Below are positions 52,052 through 60,089 of a stretch of 64,000 nucleotides of DNA, piece after piece. Made by a program: the position numbers and the translations under genes. The stretch is from assembly GCA_022828135.1 (NCBI GenBank), contig JAJEJB010000032.1, forward strand, positions 62,001-126,000, written 5' to 3'. This DNA comes from Acidimicrobiia bacterium. Lineage in GTDB: Bacteria > Actinomycetota > Acidimicrobiia > Acidimicrobiales > Aldehydirespiratoraceae. Every line of letters begins with the position of its first letter. Within the stretch, counting starts at the first letter, position 1. The notes beneath the pieces are model-generated. The model saw only the letters and a program-made list of their open reading frames with translations, did no database searches and had not been told where the DNA came from.

Positions 52052-54763
52052 CTAGGCGCCTTCCTCCGACTCGTGCGACCCATCCGAGTCGTCTGATTCC
52101 TCCGTCTCGCATCCCCAGGAGGGCTTCACTGCGATGGGCAGGTTGCACAGCGGTGTGTAGTCCTCGATCGGGTTGCCCAGGAGGTCCAGCCGGTGGAGCA
52201 GGGTCGAGCCCGCCAGGGGCGACACGTCGGTGATCTCGTTGAACGACAGCCACAGGAAGTACAGGCGGGGCAGGCTCGCCAGGGGCGACACGTCGACGAT
52301 CTCGTTGGCGCTCAGGGACAGCAGGTAGAGCTCGGGCAGGCCGGCCAGGGGTGAGAGGTCGCTGATGTCGTTGCTGTTCAGGATCAGGCGGTAGAGGTTG
52401 TCGAGCCCGGCCAGAGGCGAGATGTCCTCGATCTCGTTGCCGACCAGGTAGAGAGTCTCGAGGTCGGTGAGGCCGGTCAGCGCTGAGAGGTCGTCGATGT
52501 CGTTGCGGCTCAGCCCGAGGGTGTGCAGGCCCTTGAGCGAGGCGAGCGGCCCGATATCGCTGATGCGGTTGGAGTCGAGTTCGAGCAGTCCGAGGTTGGT
52601 GAGTCGGGCCAGCGGGGAGACATCGGTGACCTCGTTGCCGGTGAGGAACAGGGCGCGGAGACCGGTGAGGCCCGTCAGCGGTGAGACGTCGGTGACCCCG
52701 GACCGGTTCAGGCTGAGCGTGTGGAGGTTGGTGAGCCCGGCCAGAGGCGAGAGGTCCTCGATCGAGCTGTTGTGAATGTGCAGCTCCTCGAGCTTGGTGA
52801 GCCTGGCCAGCGACGCGGCATCGCCGAACTCGTAGTTGTGGATGTGCAGCTCTCGCAGGCCGCGGATGCGGGCCACGACCGCCCAGTCGGCCACCGTGTT
52901 GCGGTGGAGGTGAAGCGACCGGAGATTCCTGAGCGCCCGCAGGGGAGCGAGATCGACGGGTCCGTAGCTCTCCACCACCAGCTTCTGGAGGTCGTGCAGC
53001 CGAGCCAGCGGCTCGAGCTCTACGCCGGTGACGGTGCTCAGCCAGAGAGTCCGCAGCCCGGTGAGTCCCCCGAGGGGCGCGACGCTCTCCAGCCGGTTGC
53101 CTTGGAGCCACAGTTGGTCCAGTCCGGTGAGGCCGGCCAGCGGCGTGACGTCGGTGACGGCGTTCCCGGCGAGATCGAGCCTGCGGAGGTTGGTCAGGGA
53201 GGCGAACGGCGTGGCGTCCCGTATCGCGTTGTCCCGCAGCCACAGCGTCTCCAAGGCGGTCAGGCCGGCCAGCGGCGACGCGTCGGCGACTCTGGCATCG
53301 TCCATGGTGAGTGTGCGGAGGCCGGCGAGGCCCGCCAGTGACGAGATGTCGGCGATCGGGTTCTCGTTGAGCATCAGTGTCTCCAGACCCTCGAGGTCCG
53401 CCAGCGGCGAGACGTCGTCGACCGCGTTGTCTGACAAGCCCAGAGTTCGCAGGTTCTCGAGCCGGGCCAGGGGCGCTAGGTCCGTCACCAGGTTGCTGGG
53501 CATGCTGAGGGTGCGCAGGCTGCGCAGCTTGGCCAGTGGTGTCACGTCGTCTATGTCGCTGGAGGCAAGGTCCAGGGTCTCGAGCTTGGTGAGCGCGGCG
53601 AGGGGTTCTGCGCTCTCGAGGTGGTTGGCGTGCAGGTAGAGGCGTCGGAGGTTCGTGAGCTGGGCCAGCGGCGTGCCGTCGACGACCTCGTCGCTGACCA
53701 TGCTGAGCGTGTGCAGCCGTCTCAGGTTCACCAGCGGGGCGATGTCGGAGACAGGGTTGCCGTCCAGGTTCAGCGTGCGGAGCGACTTGAGGGTGGCGAT
53801 CGGGGTGAGGTCGGTGACGTTGTTGTGGGTGAGGTTGAGCGTGCGAAGTCCGACGAAGTGCTCCAGGCCGGTGAGGTCTTGGATCTCGGCGTAGCCGGCG
53901 TTGAGGGTTCGCAGCTCCCGCACCTTGGTGCTGGTGATCCGGGAGCCCCATGACTCGCCGATGGCACGCTCGATGATGGCTCGGAGGTTGGCGTCGGGGA
54001 TGTCGACGGTCGTGAGGCGCACAGTGCGTCCCGAGCGCCAGTCAAAATCCGCGGGCAGCCAGTTGCGGGCCCGGTCCAGCAGAGATGCCGCCTGTCCCCT
54101 GGTGACCGATTCGTCGGGGCAGAAGCGTCCCGGCGAGCACTCCTCCACGATTCCTGCTGCCACGACCCTGTCGATGTCGGGTGTGTGGACGTTGTCGCCG
54201 AGGTCGTCCAATCCTGTGCTCTCGACCGACTCGAGGCCGAGGCCGCGGGCCAGGAACGACGCCATCTGGGCGCGCGTCACCGGCTGGTCACCGCAGAACC
54301 GGTCCGTCTTGCATCCATTGGTGATCCCGAGCTGGGCCAGTCGCTCGACGTGCGGAGCCCACCATTGCCCGCCGTCGATGTCGGCGAAGCGGGGCTCGTC
54401 CATTCCGTCGGGGTCGCCGCCGTCGAAGTAGCGGACCAGCCACACCGCCATGTGACCGCGTGAGATCGACTCGTCATGGCAGAACTCCGCCGGGCCGCAC
54501 TGGGTGCCGTCGAGCACTCCCTGCGACGCCAGGGCATTGATGGCTGCGTAGTGATCGTCGAACCAGTCGGCGTCGATGAACTCGGCCGCGGCGGAGAACC
54601 GTCCCGTGGGCTGGGTGCCGTCAGTCGTTGCCTCGCTGGCGGCGGCGTGGGCCGGTGCCGCGATACTCAGGGCCAGCGCGGCCCAGGCTGCTGCGATCAG
54701 GCTTGCGGATCGACGGTGTGTCGTCAGAGGACATCTCCTGGCGATCGGCGCGAGTCGATCCAC
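52052..54763 (-). CDS. Secreted SLH-domain protein with 26 leucine-rich repeats
   Basis: The 903-residue protein has a signal peptide (LIAAAWAALALSIAAPAHA), then three SLH-type repeats (residues ~62-235). Each carries a Cys pair (CGPAEFC, CKTDRFC, CSPGRFC) that could form a disulfide. After a short spacer come 26 consecutive 22-residue internalin/SDS22-like LRRs (consensus LTxLxTLxLxxNxVxDVSPLAxL). A Cys-flanked cap (CNLPIAVKPSWGC) and an acidic Ser/Asp/Glu tail end the chain. It probably sits on the cell surface as an adhesion or recognition protein. Start is GTG. The DNA repeats every 66 bases. Confidence 0.9.
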   Translation of the reverse strand: MDRLAPIARRCPLTTHRRSASLIAAAWAALALSIAAPAHAAASEATTDGTQPTGRFSAAAEFIDADWFDDHYAAINALASQGVLDGTQCGPAEFCHDESISRGHMAVWLVRYFDGGDPDGMDEPRFADIDGGQWWAPHVERLAQLGITNGCKTDRFCGDQPVTRAQMASFLARGLGLESVESTGLDDLGDNVHTPDIDRVVAAGIVEECSPGRFCPDESVTRGQAASLLDRARNWLPADFDWRSGRTVRLTTVDIPDANLRAIIERAIGESWGSRITSTKVRELRTLNAGYAEIQDLTGLEHFVGLRTLNLTHNNVTDLTPIATLKSLRTLNLDGNPVSDIAPLVNLRRLHTLSMVSDEVVDGTPLAQLTNLRRLYLHANHLESAEPLAALTKLETLDLASSDIDDVTPLAKLRSLRTLSMPSNLVTDLAPLARLENLRTLGLSDNAVDDVSPLADLEGLETLMLNENPIADISSLAGLAGLRTLTMDDARVADASPLAGLTALETLWLRDNAIRDATPFASLTNLRRLDLAGNAVTDVTPLAGLTGLDQLWLQGNRLESVAPLGGLTGLRTLWLSTVTGVELEPLARLHDLQKLVVESYGPVDLAPLRALRNLRSLHLHRNTVADWAVVARIRGLRELHIHNYEFGDAASLARLTKLEELHIHNSSIEDLSPLAGLTNLHTLSLNRSGVTDVSPLTGLTGLRALFLTGNEVTDVSPLARLTNLGLLELDSNRISDIGPLASLKGLHTLGLSRNDIDDLSALTGLTDLETLYLVGNEIEDISPLAGLDNLYRLILNSNDISDLSPLAGLPELYLLSLSANEIVDVSPLASLPRLYFLWLSFNEITDVSPLAGSTLLHRLDLLGNPIEDYTPLCNLPIAVKPSWGCETEESDDSDGSHESEEGA

Positions 54764-55041
54764 TCCCTGGCCTGGCGGGCCCGCTGCTGCACGATCGCGA
54801 CGGGATCATCCAGTCCCTGCTCGCGGCGCCTGGCGGTCCAGCGAGCCCCGAGACTGGCGGCCACTGCTCCGGCGGCCGCCGCGACGAGCGCCACGGCGAG
54901 GACGGTGACCGCGGCGAGGCTGACTGTGGCCACGAGCCGCCGCAGCCCGAGGATCCTCGCCGGTCCGATCGACAGCGTCCTGTCGCGCCCGGATCTCTCC
55001 GAGCGCCAGGACACCCGACCTTCGAGTAGCAGCTCCCTCAC
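54724..55041 (-). CDS. Small hypothetical single-pass membrane protein
   Basis: The 105-residue product has one strong hydrophobic segment (LVATVSLAAVTVLAVALVAA and following Ala-rich residues, ~residues 38-68). It is flanked by basic RELLLEGRVSWRSERSGRD on one side and ARWTARRREQGLDDPVAIVQ on the other. It resembles nothing I recognise. It overlaps the start of the LRR gene by about 40 bases, so either translation is coupled or one start is misassigned. The long frame upstream of its GTG is discarded as antisense to the amidotransferase gene. Confidence 0.45.
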   Translation of the reverse strand: MRELLLEGRVSWRSERSGRDRTLSIGPARILGLRRLVATVSLAAVTVLAVALVAAAAGAVAASLGARWTARRREQGLDDPVAIVQQRARQAREWIDSRRSPGDVL

Positions 55042-55128
55042 GCGGCGTCCCCCGTCGGATCGAGTGTTGCCCTTGGAGGGTACTGCCCGATCCGGGGTCC
55101 GGGTGTGCGGCCGCGGTAGCGTCATCGG

Positions 55129-55854
55129 ATGCGATTGCTCGTGCTTCAGCACATCGACTGCGAGCATCCCGGCCGCCTGCGTGACTTCCTGGCCGACGAC
55201 GGCATCGAGTGGACAGCGGTCGAGCTCGATGAGGGCGAGCCCATCCCGCCGCTGGAGGACTACGACGCCATGTGGGTGATGGGCGGTCCGATGGACGTGT
55301 GGGACGTGGAGGAGCACCCGTGGCTGGTGCCCGAGAAGCAAGCCATCCGCCGCTGGGTGCGGGAATTGCAGCGCCCGTTCCTGGGGGTGTGCCTAGGCCA
55401 TCAGCTGCTGGCCGACGCCCTGGGCGGCACGTGCGGGCCGCAGCGTCCACCCGAGATCGGGGTGCTGCCGGTGGAGCTGACGCCGGAGGGGCGCGCCGAC
55501 CCGATCTTCGACCAGATGCCTGACCAGCAGCATGCGCTGCAGTGGCATTCGGTGGCCGTGGCCCAGCCGCCGGAGGACGCGGTGGTGCTGGCCAGTTCAC
55601 CGGTGTGCCGGGTGCAGGCCATGCGGGTGGGCGAACGGGCTTGGTCGATGCAGTACCACGTGGAAGTCGAGGACGACACCGTCCGCAACTGGGGGGAGAT
55701 CCCCGCCTACCGCCAGGCGCTGGAGTCGGTGCTCGGCGAGGACTCCGTCGACGCCCTAGCCGCCGACGCCGACCGCCACATGGACGGCTTCGTGTCCGAC
55801 GCCGAGCAGCTCTACCGCAACTTCATGTCCGCCGCCGCGGGCGCCGACGTCTAG
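55129..55854 (+). CDS. Class I glutamine amidotransferase-like protein
   Basis: The 241-residue protein is of the GMP-synthase-like GATase type: VMGGPMDVWD, the nucleophile elbow FLGVCLGHQLLADALGG (Cys near residue 88), and the catalytic His/Glu in WSMQYHVEVEDD. It acts on a gamma-glutamyl amide; no synthetase partner adjoins it. Gamma-glutamyl-compound hydrolases of this class are a reasonable alternative. Confidence 0.87.
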   Translation: MRLLVLQHIDCEHPGRLRDFLADDGIEWTAVELDEGEPIPPLEDYDAMWVMGGPMDVWDVEEHPWLVPEKQAIRRWVRELQRPFLGVCLGHQLLADALGGTCGPQRPPEIGVLPVELTPEGRADPIFDQMPDQQHALQWHSVAVAQPPEDAVVLASSPVCRVQAMRVGERAWSMQYHVEVEDDTVRNWGEIPAYRQALESVLGEDSVDALAADADRHMDGFVSDAEQLYRNFMSAAAGADV

Positions 55855-55871
55855 CCAGCGGGCCTTCCGGA

Positions 55872-56216
55872 CTACTCGGTTGCCTTGGGGTGGCCGGCGT
55901 GGGCAGCGGTCATCCACACGGTCCGGTTGCTGTCATCGATGCAGTACCAGATCCTTCCTCCTGCGGTGACCTCGTATTGCCACTGCTCCATCTCGGTGCC
56001 GTTCACAATCCGCCGCGCTAGGGCGTCCTTCAGGGGATGCTGCCGCCTGCGGCGGCTCCGAGGATCCGCGGTGATGGACTCCCACGCAACGCGCGCGTTG
56101 CCAGGTGCCGCTGCACTGATCTGCGCCCAACCCCTGACTGCGTCGGATGTGGCATACCGGAAGTCCCAGCCACTGGGCGCGGGCGGTGGGGCGATCCGGT
56201 CCCTGCGTCTGGCCAT
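55872..56216 (-). CDS. Putative RelE-like toxin of a type II toxin-antitoxin pair
   Basis: The 114-residue basic protein contains GWDFRYATSDAVRGWAQISA, then DALARRIVNGTEMEQWQYEV, GGRIWYCIDDSNRTVWMTAA and a terminal GHPKATE. This layout recurs in actinobacterial RelE/HigB-like proteins (strand-rich with a conserved C-terminal His). Its gene starts five bases after the antitoxin gene stop, the standard TA arrangement. Ribosome-dependent mRNA cleavage is the usual activity of the superfamily; here it is inferred. Confidence 0.7.
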   Translation of the reverse strand: MARRRDRIAPPPAPSGWDFRYATSDAVRGWAQISAAAPGNARVAWESITADPRSRRRRQHPLKDALARRIVNGTEMEQWQYEVTAGGRIWYCIDDSNRTVWMTAAHAGHPKATE

Positions 56217-56221
56217 CGCAC

Positions 56222-56677
56222 TCAGCCGGGCGGGACGGCGACAGTCTCGCCAGTGGTCTCCAGTGGCTCGGTGAGTTGACGAGCGAGTTCAGGATCGGCG
56301 TAAATCTCGGCTGTGGCCTTCCATTCGCGCACCAGTTGCGCGACGGACGCGTAGAGGTCTACCGAGGCTGCCGCAAGCAGTGTCCGGGTCAGTTCCTCAG
56401 CGAAGCGGTAGCGGGCCCTGCCGGGCAGGAACTCCACCCAGGCGAAGGCCTCCGTCAGCGCCGTGTTCAACGCTTCGGGACTATGGACCGCGAGATTGCG
56501 CAGCAGCCGGGCTGTGGCCTCGAACGCCTCCCAACGGTCCGCATGGTGGTCGGCGCGGCTCAACCGCAACGCGGGGGCGTTACGCCGTCTCAGCAGCACA
56601 TCACGCTCCGCCAACTCGGCCACTACGTCGTTCGGATGGCGCAGAAATTCCGAGAAAGCACGCTCAACGACCTCCAC
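56222..56677 (-). CDS. Putative antitoxin (prevent-host-death-like)
   Basis: The 151-residue acidic protein begins MEVVERAFSEFLRHPNDVVA then ELAERDVLLRRRNAPALRL, a beta-alpha-beta start like Phd/YefM-type antitoxins. A helical C-terminal part (RYRFAEELTRTLLAAASVDL) follows and could bind the toxin encoded immediately downstream. The GTG start gives the full N-terminal domain. It precedes its toxin, so the pair is probably autoregulated, but no clear palindrome was seen upstream. Confidence 0.7.
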   Translation of the reverse strand: MEVVERAFSEFLRHPNDVVAELAERDVLLRRRNAPALRLSRADHHADRWEAFEATARLLRNLAVHSPEALNTALTEAFAWVEFLPGRARYRFAEELTRTLLAAASVDLYASVAQLVREWKATAEIYADPELARQLTEPLETTGETVAVPPG

Positions 56678-56792
56678 ACTGCCACAATATCTGAATAACT
56701 TCAGAAGTCAACTGCCGCTGGCGAGGTCTGGGCCCGTTCAAGCAGGGTGGCCTTGCCTGGAACCCTCGATGTCGCCGACTGAGCGGTTCAAT

Positions 56793-56850
56793 TTGCGGTA
56801 TGGACAGGGCACATTCTGCGGCATGGGCAGGGTACTCTCTGCGGTACGAC
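56793..56850. repeat. Short imperfect tandem repeat at a decayed PIN-domain gene
   Basis: A 22-23-base unit (TTGCGGTATGGACAGGGCAC, then TCTGCGGCATGGGCAGGGTA, then TCTGCGGTACGAC) is repeated about 2.5 times. It lies where the vapC remnant loses homology, consistent with a deletion or rearrangement junction. Confidence 0.55.
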
Positions 56851-56861
56851 CGCCTGGAGGA

Positions 56862-56975
56862 GGCGTTCGTGATCGAGCCTCTTCCCGCGTGGTCCACCCA
56901 CCTGCGCAGCAGCGCGACGCTGCGGTCGTCGCCGCGGTCGAGGGCGATCAGCGCTCCGGTGTCGAGCACGAGCAT
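56862..56975 (-). pseudogene. 5' remnant of a VapC-type PIN-domain ribonuclease gene
   Basis: The first ~38 codons read MLVLDTGALIALDRGDDRSV then ALLRRWVDHAGR, with the first catalytic Asp of PIN domains (LDTGALIAL). The frame then departs from any PIN sequence and lacks the later acidic residues. It starts five bases after the antitoxin-like gene, so this was probably a vapBC pair whose toxin has been truncated. Confidence 0.7.
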
Positions 56976-56980
56976 CGTGA

Positions 56981-57265
56981 CTAGCTATCCAGCCTGAGGT
57001 TGGTGCTGACCCACTCGTGGGCCTCCTCGCTGATGGGGCCGCACTCGGCCTCGTAGTCGTCAATGACGACGCTGAGACGCTTGCTCTTTGCCTTGATCTC
57101 CTCTTCTGTCGGCCACCCGAGGTCGTCCTCGGGGCCGAGGATGCCGGCTCCGATCTCCTCGTCGGGGCGGATCCGGTTGGCGATATGGGGAGGCGCCTCC
57201 GAGTTCTCTTCGGGGTTGCCGGGGAGGGGTTCTGCGGTCATCTCGGACTCCTTCGCCCGCGCCAT
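56981..57265 (-). CDS. Putative VapB-like antitoxin of the decayed vapC
   Basis: The 94-residue acidic protein starts MARAKESEMTAEPLPGNP. Its C-terminal part WPTEEEIKAKSKRLSVVIDD then YEAECGPISEEAHEWV looks like the toxin-binding helices of VapB-type antitoxins. No obvious DNA-binding ribbon-helix-helix is present. An internal ATG eight codons on is an alternative start. It is an orphan, because the toxin gene behind it is truncated. Confidence 0.55.
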   Translation of the reverse strand: MARAKESEMTAEPLPGNPEENSEAPPHIANRIRPDEEIGAGILGPEDDLGWPTEEEIKAKSKRLSVVIDDYEAECGPISEEAHEWVSTNLRLDS

Positions 57266-57602
57266 AGGACAAGCTTCCAGCCCGCACCGTACCAGTACTT
57301 CTTGCGTGTGCAACCCCATAAGAACATGAATTTACATGTTGTGTCTCAGTGCACTCTGCGGGTGCGGTTCAGCCGTAGATGCCGAAGCCCTAGACCTGGT
57401 TGTTGGAATAGGCGGCTTCGCGCAGTGGCCCCTTGGAGTACACCACGGACACCTTGGTGTCCTCGGGCGAGCTGAAGGAGGGCGCCATGATCACCTGCGC
57501 GCTACGCCCGACGGAACCACCGCCTGCTGGGGCTTCGGAACCTAGAAACAAGCGGGCCCGAGCCATCCCGAACACAACACCCCCCAACGTGAAGTGTCAC
57601 TG
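57266..57602. other. No gene recognised between the antitoxin-like gene and tRNA-Pro
   Basis: This 337-base stretch has short open frames (for example a minus-strand frame reading APSFSSPEDTKVSVVYSK before stops) but nothing with a recognisable domain or start signal. It may be the residue of a lost gene next to the decayed TA locus. Part of it around 57310-57350 is locally AT-richer. Confidence 0.5.
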
Positions 57603-57676
57603 TCGGGCAGGCGGGATTTGAACCCACGACCTCCTCGTCCCGAACGAGGCGCGCTACCAAGCTGCGCCACTGCCCG
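57603..57676 (-). tRNA. tRNA-Pro (anticodon CGG)
   Basis: On the minus strand, acceptor arms CGGGCAG and CTGCCCG pair fully with discriminator A. The D-arm (GCGCAGCTTGGTAGCGC), an anticodon stem CCTCG/CGAGG around TTCGGGA (anticodon CGG), and the T-arm with GGTTCAAATCC are all present. The 3' CCA is not fully encoded (A then CA). Confidence 0.97.
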
Positions 57677-57691
57677 TGTGCAGCGCCGGAG

Positions 57692-57795
57692 ATGCTAGCC
57701 GAGGCCGGGGCCCGAGCGGCCCGTGAGCGCAGCGAACAGGAGCGGAAACCCGGGCCCCGAGCGGCCCTCAGGTCGCAGCGAACAGGAGCGGGGAA
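57692..57795. repeat. Dispersed GC-rich repeat, one full and one partial copy after tRNA-Pro
   Basis: The first unit (about 57692-57748) contains GAGCGGCCCGTGAGCGCAGC and GAACAGGAGCGG. The second (to 57795) is diverged, with GAGCGGCCCTCAGGTCGCAG. They lie between tRNA-Pro and the response regulator gene and belong to the same family as the copies at 1.6 and 18.4 kb. Confidence 0.85.
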
Positions 57796-57809
57796 CCGAT
57801 GCGGGCCAC

Positions 57810-58190
57810 TCAGGCTGGAGCGGGCGCGTCGGCGAGGGTGGACGCCACCAGGCGGGCCAGGTGCATCGGGTTGATCGGTTTCACCAGCCAGGCGTCGGCC
57901 TCGCTGCGCCGGGCCAGGAACTCGTCGGCGTCGCGGTCGAGCAGCATGATCACCGGCCGCGGCTCCAGCCGGCCCATGCCCTCCTCCTGGCGGACGGCCA
58001 GGCAGGCGGCCATGCCGCCCATGTTGCCGACCTGCAGGTCGAGCAGCACCAGATCGGGCTCGACCAGCTCGATCGCCTCCAGCGTGTCCGCGCCCCGTCT
58101 CACCCTGTGCAACTGGTGGTCGCCACCCAGCGCGGCCTCGCACTGCTCCGCGATCCAGTCGGCGTCGGTCACCAGCAGCAGGTCAGGCAC
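57810..58190 (-). CDS. Response regulator receiver-domain protein
   Basis: This 126-residue stand-alone receiver domain has the phospho-accepting Asp in LVEPDLVLLDLQVGNMGGMA near residue 51, an acidic LLLVTDADW N-terminus and Lys in DAWLVKPINPMHLARL. There is no output domain. It may feed a partner-switching or kinase cascade with the divergent STAS protein, which is inference from position. The start is GTG. Confidence 0.87.
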   Translation of the reverse strand: MPDLLLVTDADWIAEQCEAALGGDHQLHRVRRGADTLEAIELVEPDLVLLDLQVGNMGGMAACLAVRQEEGMGRLEPRPVIMLLDRDADEFLARRSEADAWLVKPINPMHLARLVASTLADAPAPA

Positions 58191-58255
58191 GGCGGAGATC
58201 GTACCGGCTGGCTGGCTACCCCGATATCAGCAGCCGCGGGCTAACCTCGGTGGCC

Positions 58256-58609
58256 ATGCTGGACATTGAGTCGTTCCACAACGAGGCAGGGTCGTACCAC
58301 CTGCTTCGCCCCACCGGGGAGCTCGATGCCTACACCGTCGCCCAGTTCCGCGAGGCGCTGGCCGAGCACGCCGCCTCGGGTCGCCTGGTGGTCGATCTCT
58401 GCGGCGTGCCCTTCATCGACTCGGCCGGTCTCGGCGCGCTCATCGGCGGGATCCGCCGCATCCGTGAGAACGAGGGCCGGGTAGTGGTGTACTGCAACGG
58501 CACCACGCTGCTCCGCCTGCTGCACACCACCGGCTTCGACCGCATCGTGCCGGTGGAAGAGACCCTCGAGGCCGCCGTCGGCGCCCTCGACCGCGATCCC
58601 GACACCTAG
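58256..58609 (+). CDS. STAS-domain anti-anti-sigma factor
   Basis: The 117-residue protein has the SpoIIAA/RsbV fold: GSYHLLRPTGELDAYTVAQF, then LVVDLCGVPFIDSAGLGALI with the phosphorylatable Ser in IDSAG (near residue 56) and IRENEGRVVVYCNGTTLLRL. Dephosphorylated it would bind an RsbW-like anti-sigma factor and free a sigma factor; its partner is not next door. An in-frame GTG lies two codons upstream of the ATG used. Confidence 0.92.
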   Translation: MLDIESFHNEAGSYHLLRPTGELDAYTVAQFREALAEHAASGRLVVDLCGVPFIDSAGLGALIGGIRRIRENEGRVVVYCNGTTLLRLLHTTGFDRIVPVEETLEAAVGALDRDPDT

Positions 58610-58646
58610 GGCCGGCGGCGGGCACCGCGCCCTACTGCGTCGTCCG

Positions 58647-59987
58647 ATGAGGCTCACCCGGCGGGTCGCCGGCTGCGCGGCTGTGCTGCTGGGCGCGGCA
58701 CTGGCAATGAGTCTGCCCGCGGCGACCGCAGCTTCGAGCGCCACCGACATCGCCGCGACCGCAGCTTCGAGCACCACCGGCATCGCCGCGCAGGCAGAAC
58801 CGGGAGTGGTGGACGTCGTCGAAGTCTCGGGCTATCTCGACCCGATCATGGCCGACTTCATCGAACGGTCCATCGACAAGGCCGAGGCCGACGGCTCACT
58901 GGGCCTGGTGCTGCAGGTGAACAGCTCCCGGGCCACCGTCGACGACCAGCGGCTCCGTGATCTGGCCGACCGCATCGTCGGTGCGGGAGTGCCCGTCACG
59001 ATGTGGGTCGGCCCGTCCGGCGCAGAGGCCCGCGGCGGGGTGGGCCAGCTCGCCGGGGTGGTCACCGACCTGGCTCTGGCTCCCGGCTCCGAGCTGGGCG
59101 ACCTCGGTCCGTCGATCCTGCCGGCCGAGCACCTGACCGAGACCTTCGCCCAGGCCTATCCGAGCATGCGCTCCTCGGTGGTCTCCTCCGCGGAGGCCAT
59201 CGAGCTCGGCCTGGCCCGGCAGGCGCCGACCCTGCCCTTCTTCGTGCTCGACCTGCCCGGCTTCGAGACGGAGATCGACGAATCCGGCGACAAGCCGTTG
59301 CGGGTCCCGGTGAGCCAGGTCCGCTTCGCCAAGCTCGCGCTGCTCGACCAGTTCATGCACGTCGCGGCCAGTCCCGCGGTCGCCTACCTGCTGTTCCTCG
59401 TGGGCGCCGGGCTGCTCGTCTTCGAGCTCTACACCGCCGGCGTGGGCATCGCCGGCGGGATCGGCGCGCTGTGCTTCGTGCTCGGCTGCTACGGGCTGGC
59501 GGCGCTGCCAACCCGGGGTTGGGCCGTCGCCCTGCTGCTGGTGGCCATGTTCGGCTATGCCGTGGACATACAGATCGGCGTGCCCAGGGTGTGGACGGTG
59601 ATCGCCACCGTCTGCCTGGTCGCAGGGTCGCTGACCCTGTTCGAAGGCGTGCTGCTGTCGTGGATCACGCTGCTGGCGGGGATCGTCGGGGTGTTCGCCG
59701 GAATGGTGGCCGGCATGCCCGCCATGGTGCGAACCCGCTACGGCACCCCGACGATCGGACGCGACTGGATGATCGGATCCCTCGGCGTGGCCCGCGACGA
59801 CGTCGACCCCGAAGGCGTGGTGGTGATCGACGGTGCCCCGTGGAGGGCCCGAACCCAGCGGGCCACCCCCATCTCCGGGGGCGAGTCGGTACGTGTCATG
59901 GCGCTGGAAGGACTGATCCTCACGGTGGAACCGGCCGACCCGGAGGACGGCTCGACCGACGATTCTGAGGCCGCGAACGCTCCCTGA
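58647..59987 (+). CDS. NfeD-family membrane protein with ClpP-class domain
   Basis: The 446-residue protein has a signal peptide, a ClpP-like domain (VVEVSGYLDPIMADFIERSI, GLVLQVNSSRATVDDQRL), four membrane helices (residues ~245-360) and a C-terminal OB-fold NfeD domain (IGSLGVARDDVDPEGVVVID). Where NfeD proteases carry the Ser nucleophile in an ASAG-type motif after PSGA, this protein has EARGGVGQL, so it may be inactive as a protease. A 33-base in-frame duplication lies after the signal peptide (ATAASSATDIA and ATAASSTTGIA). NfeD proteins often pair with SPFH/stomatin proteins; none adjoins it. Confidence 0.87.
   Translation: MRLTRRVAGCAAVLLGAALAMSLPAATAASSATDIAATAASSTTGIAAQAEPGVVDVVEVSGYLDPIMADFIERSIDKAEADGSLGLVLQVNSSRATVDDQRLRDLADRIVGAGVPVTMWVGPSGAEARGGVGQLAGVVTDLALAPGSELGDLGPSILPAEHLTETFAQAYPSMRSSVVSSAEAIELGLARQAPTLPFFVLDLPGFETEIDESGDKPLRVPVSQVRFAKLALLDQFMHVAASPAVAYLLFLVGAGLLVFELYTAGVGIAGGIGALCFVLGCYGLAALPTRGWAVALLLVAMFGYAVDIQIGVPRVWTVIATVCLVAGSLTLFEGVLLSWITLLAGIVGVFAGMVAGMPAMVRTRYGTPTIGRDWMIGSLGVARDDVDPEGVVVIDGAPWRARTQRATPISGGESVRVMALEGLILTVEPADPEDGSTDDSEAANAP
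58725..58790 (+). repeat. 33-base tandem duplication inside the nfeD-like gene
   Basis: Two adjacent 33-base units starting ACCGCAGCTTCGAGC differ at only two positions. They encode two 11-residue copies directly after the signal peptide. A recent in-frame slippage event is likely. Confidence 0.8.
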
Positions 59988-60005
59988 TTCCCGGCCGCCA
60001 GAGCT

Positions 60006-60032
60006 GCCGGAGTCCAAGAAAAGCTCTCCGGC
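60006..60032 (+). terminator. Hairpin downstream of the nfeD-like gene
   Basis: The stem GCCGGAG/CTCCGGC with a 13-base A-rich loop lies 17 bases after the nfeD-like stop and is followed by TTG but no long U-run. It may end the transcript before the whiB promoter. Confidence 0.5.
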
Positions 60033-60089
60033 GGCTTGTATCTCCGTAGGTCCATGTGCTATTTCGTCACCCGGAGGAGGCGCGCTCAT

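Noticed and set aside
57390..57587. Minus-strand open frame with in-frame TAG before GFGIYG
   Set aside because: The frame is short, overlaps nothing conserved and has no start signal. I saw no reason to propose stop-codon readthrough.
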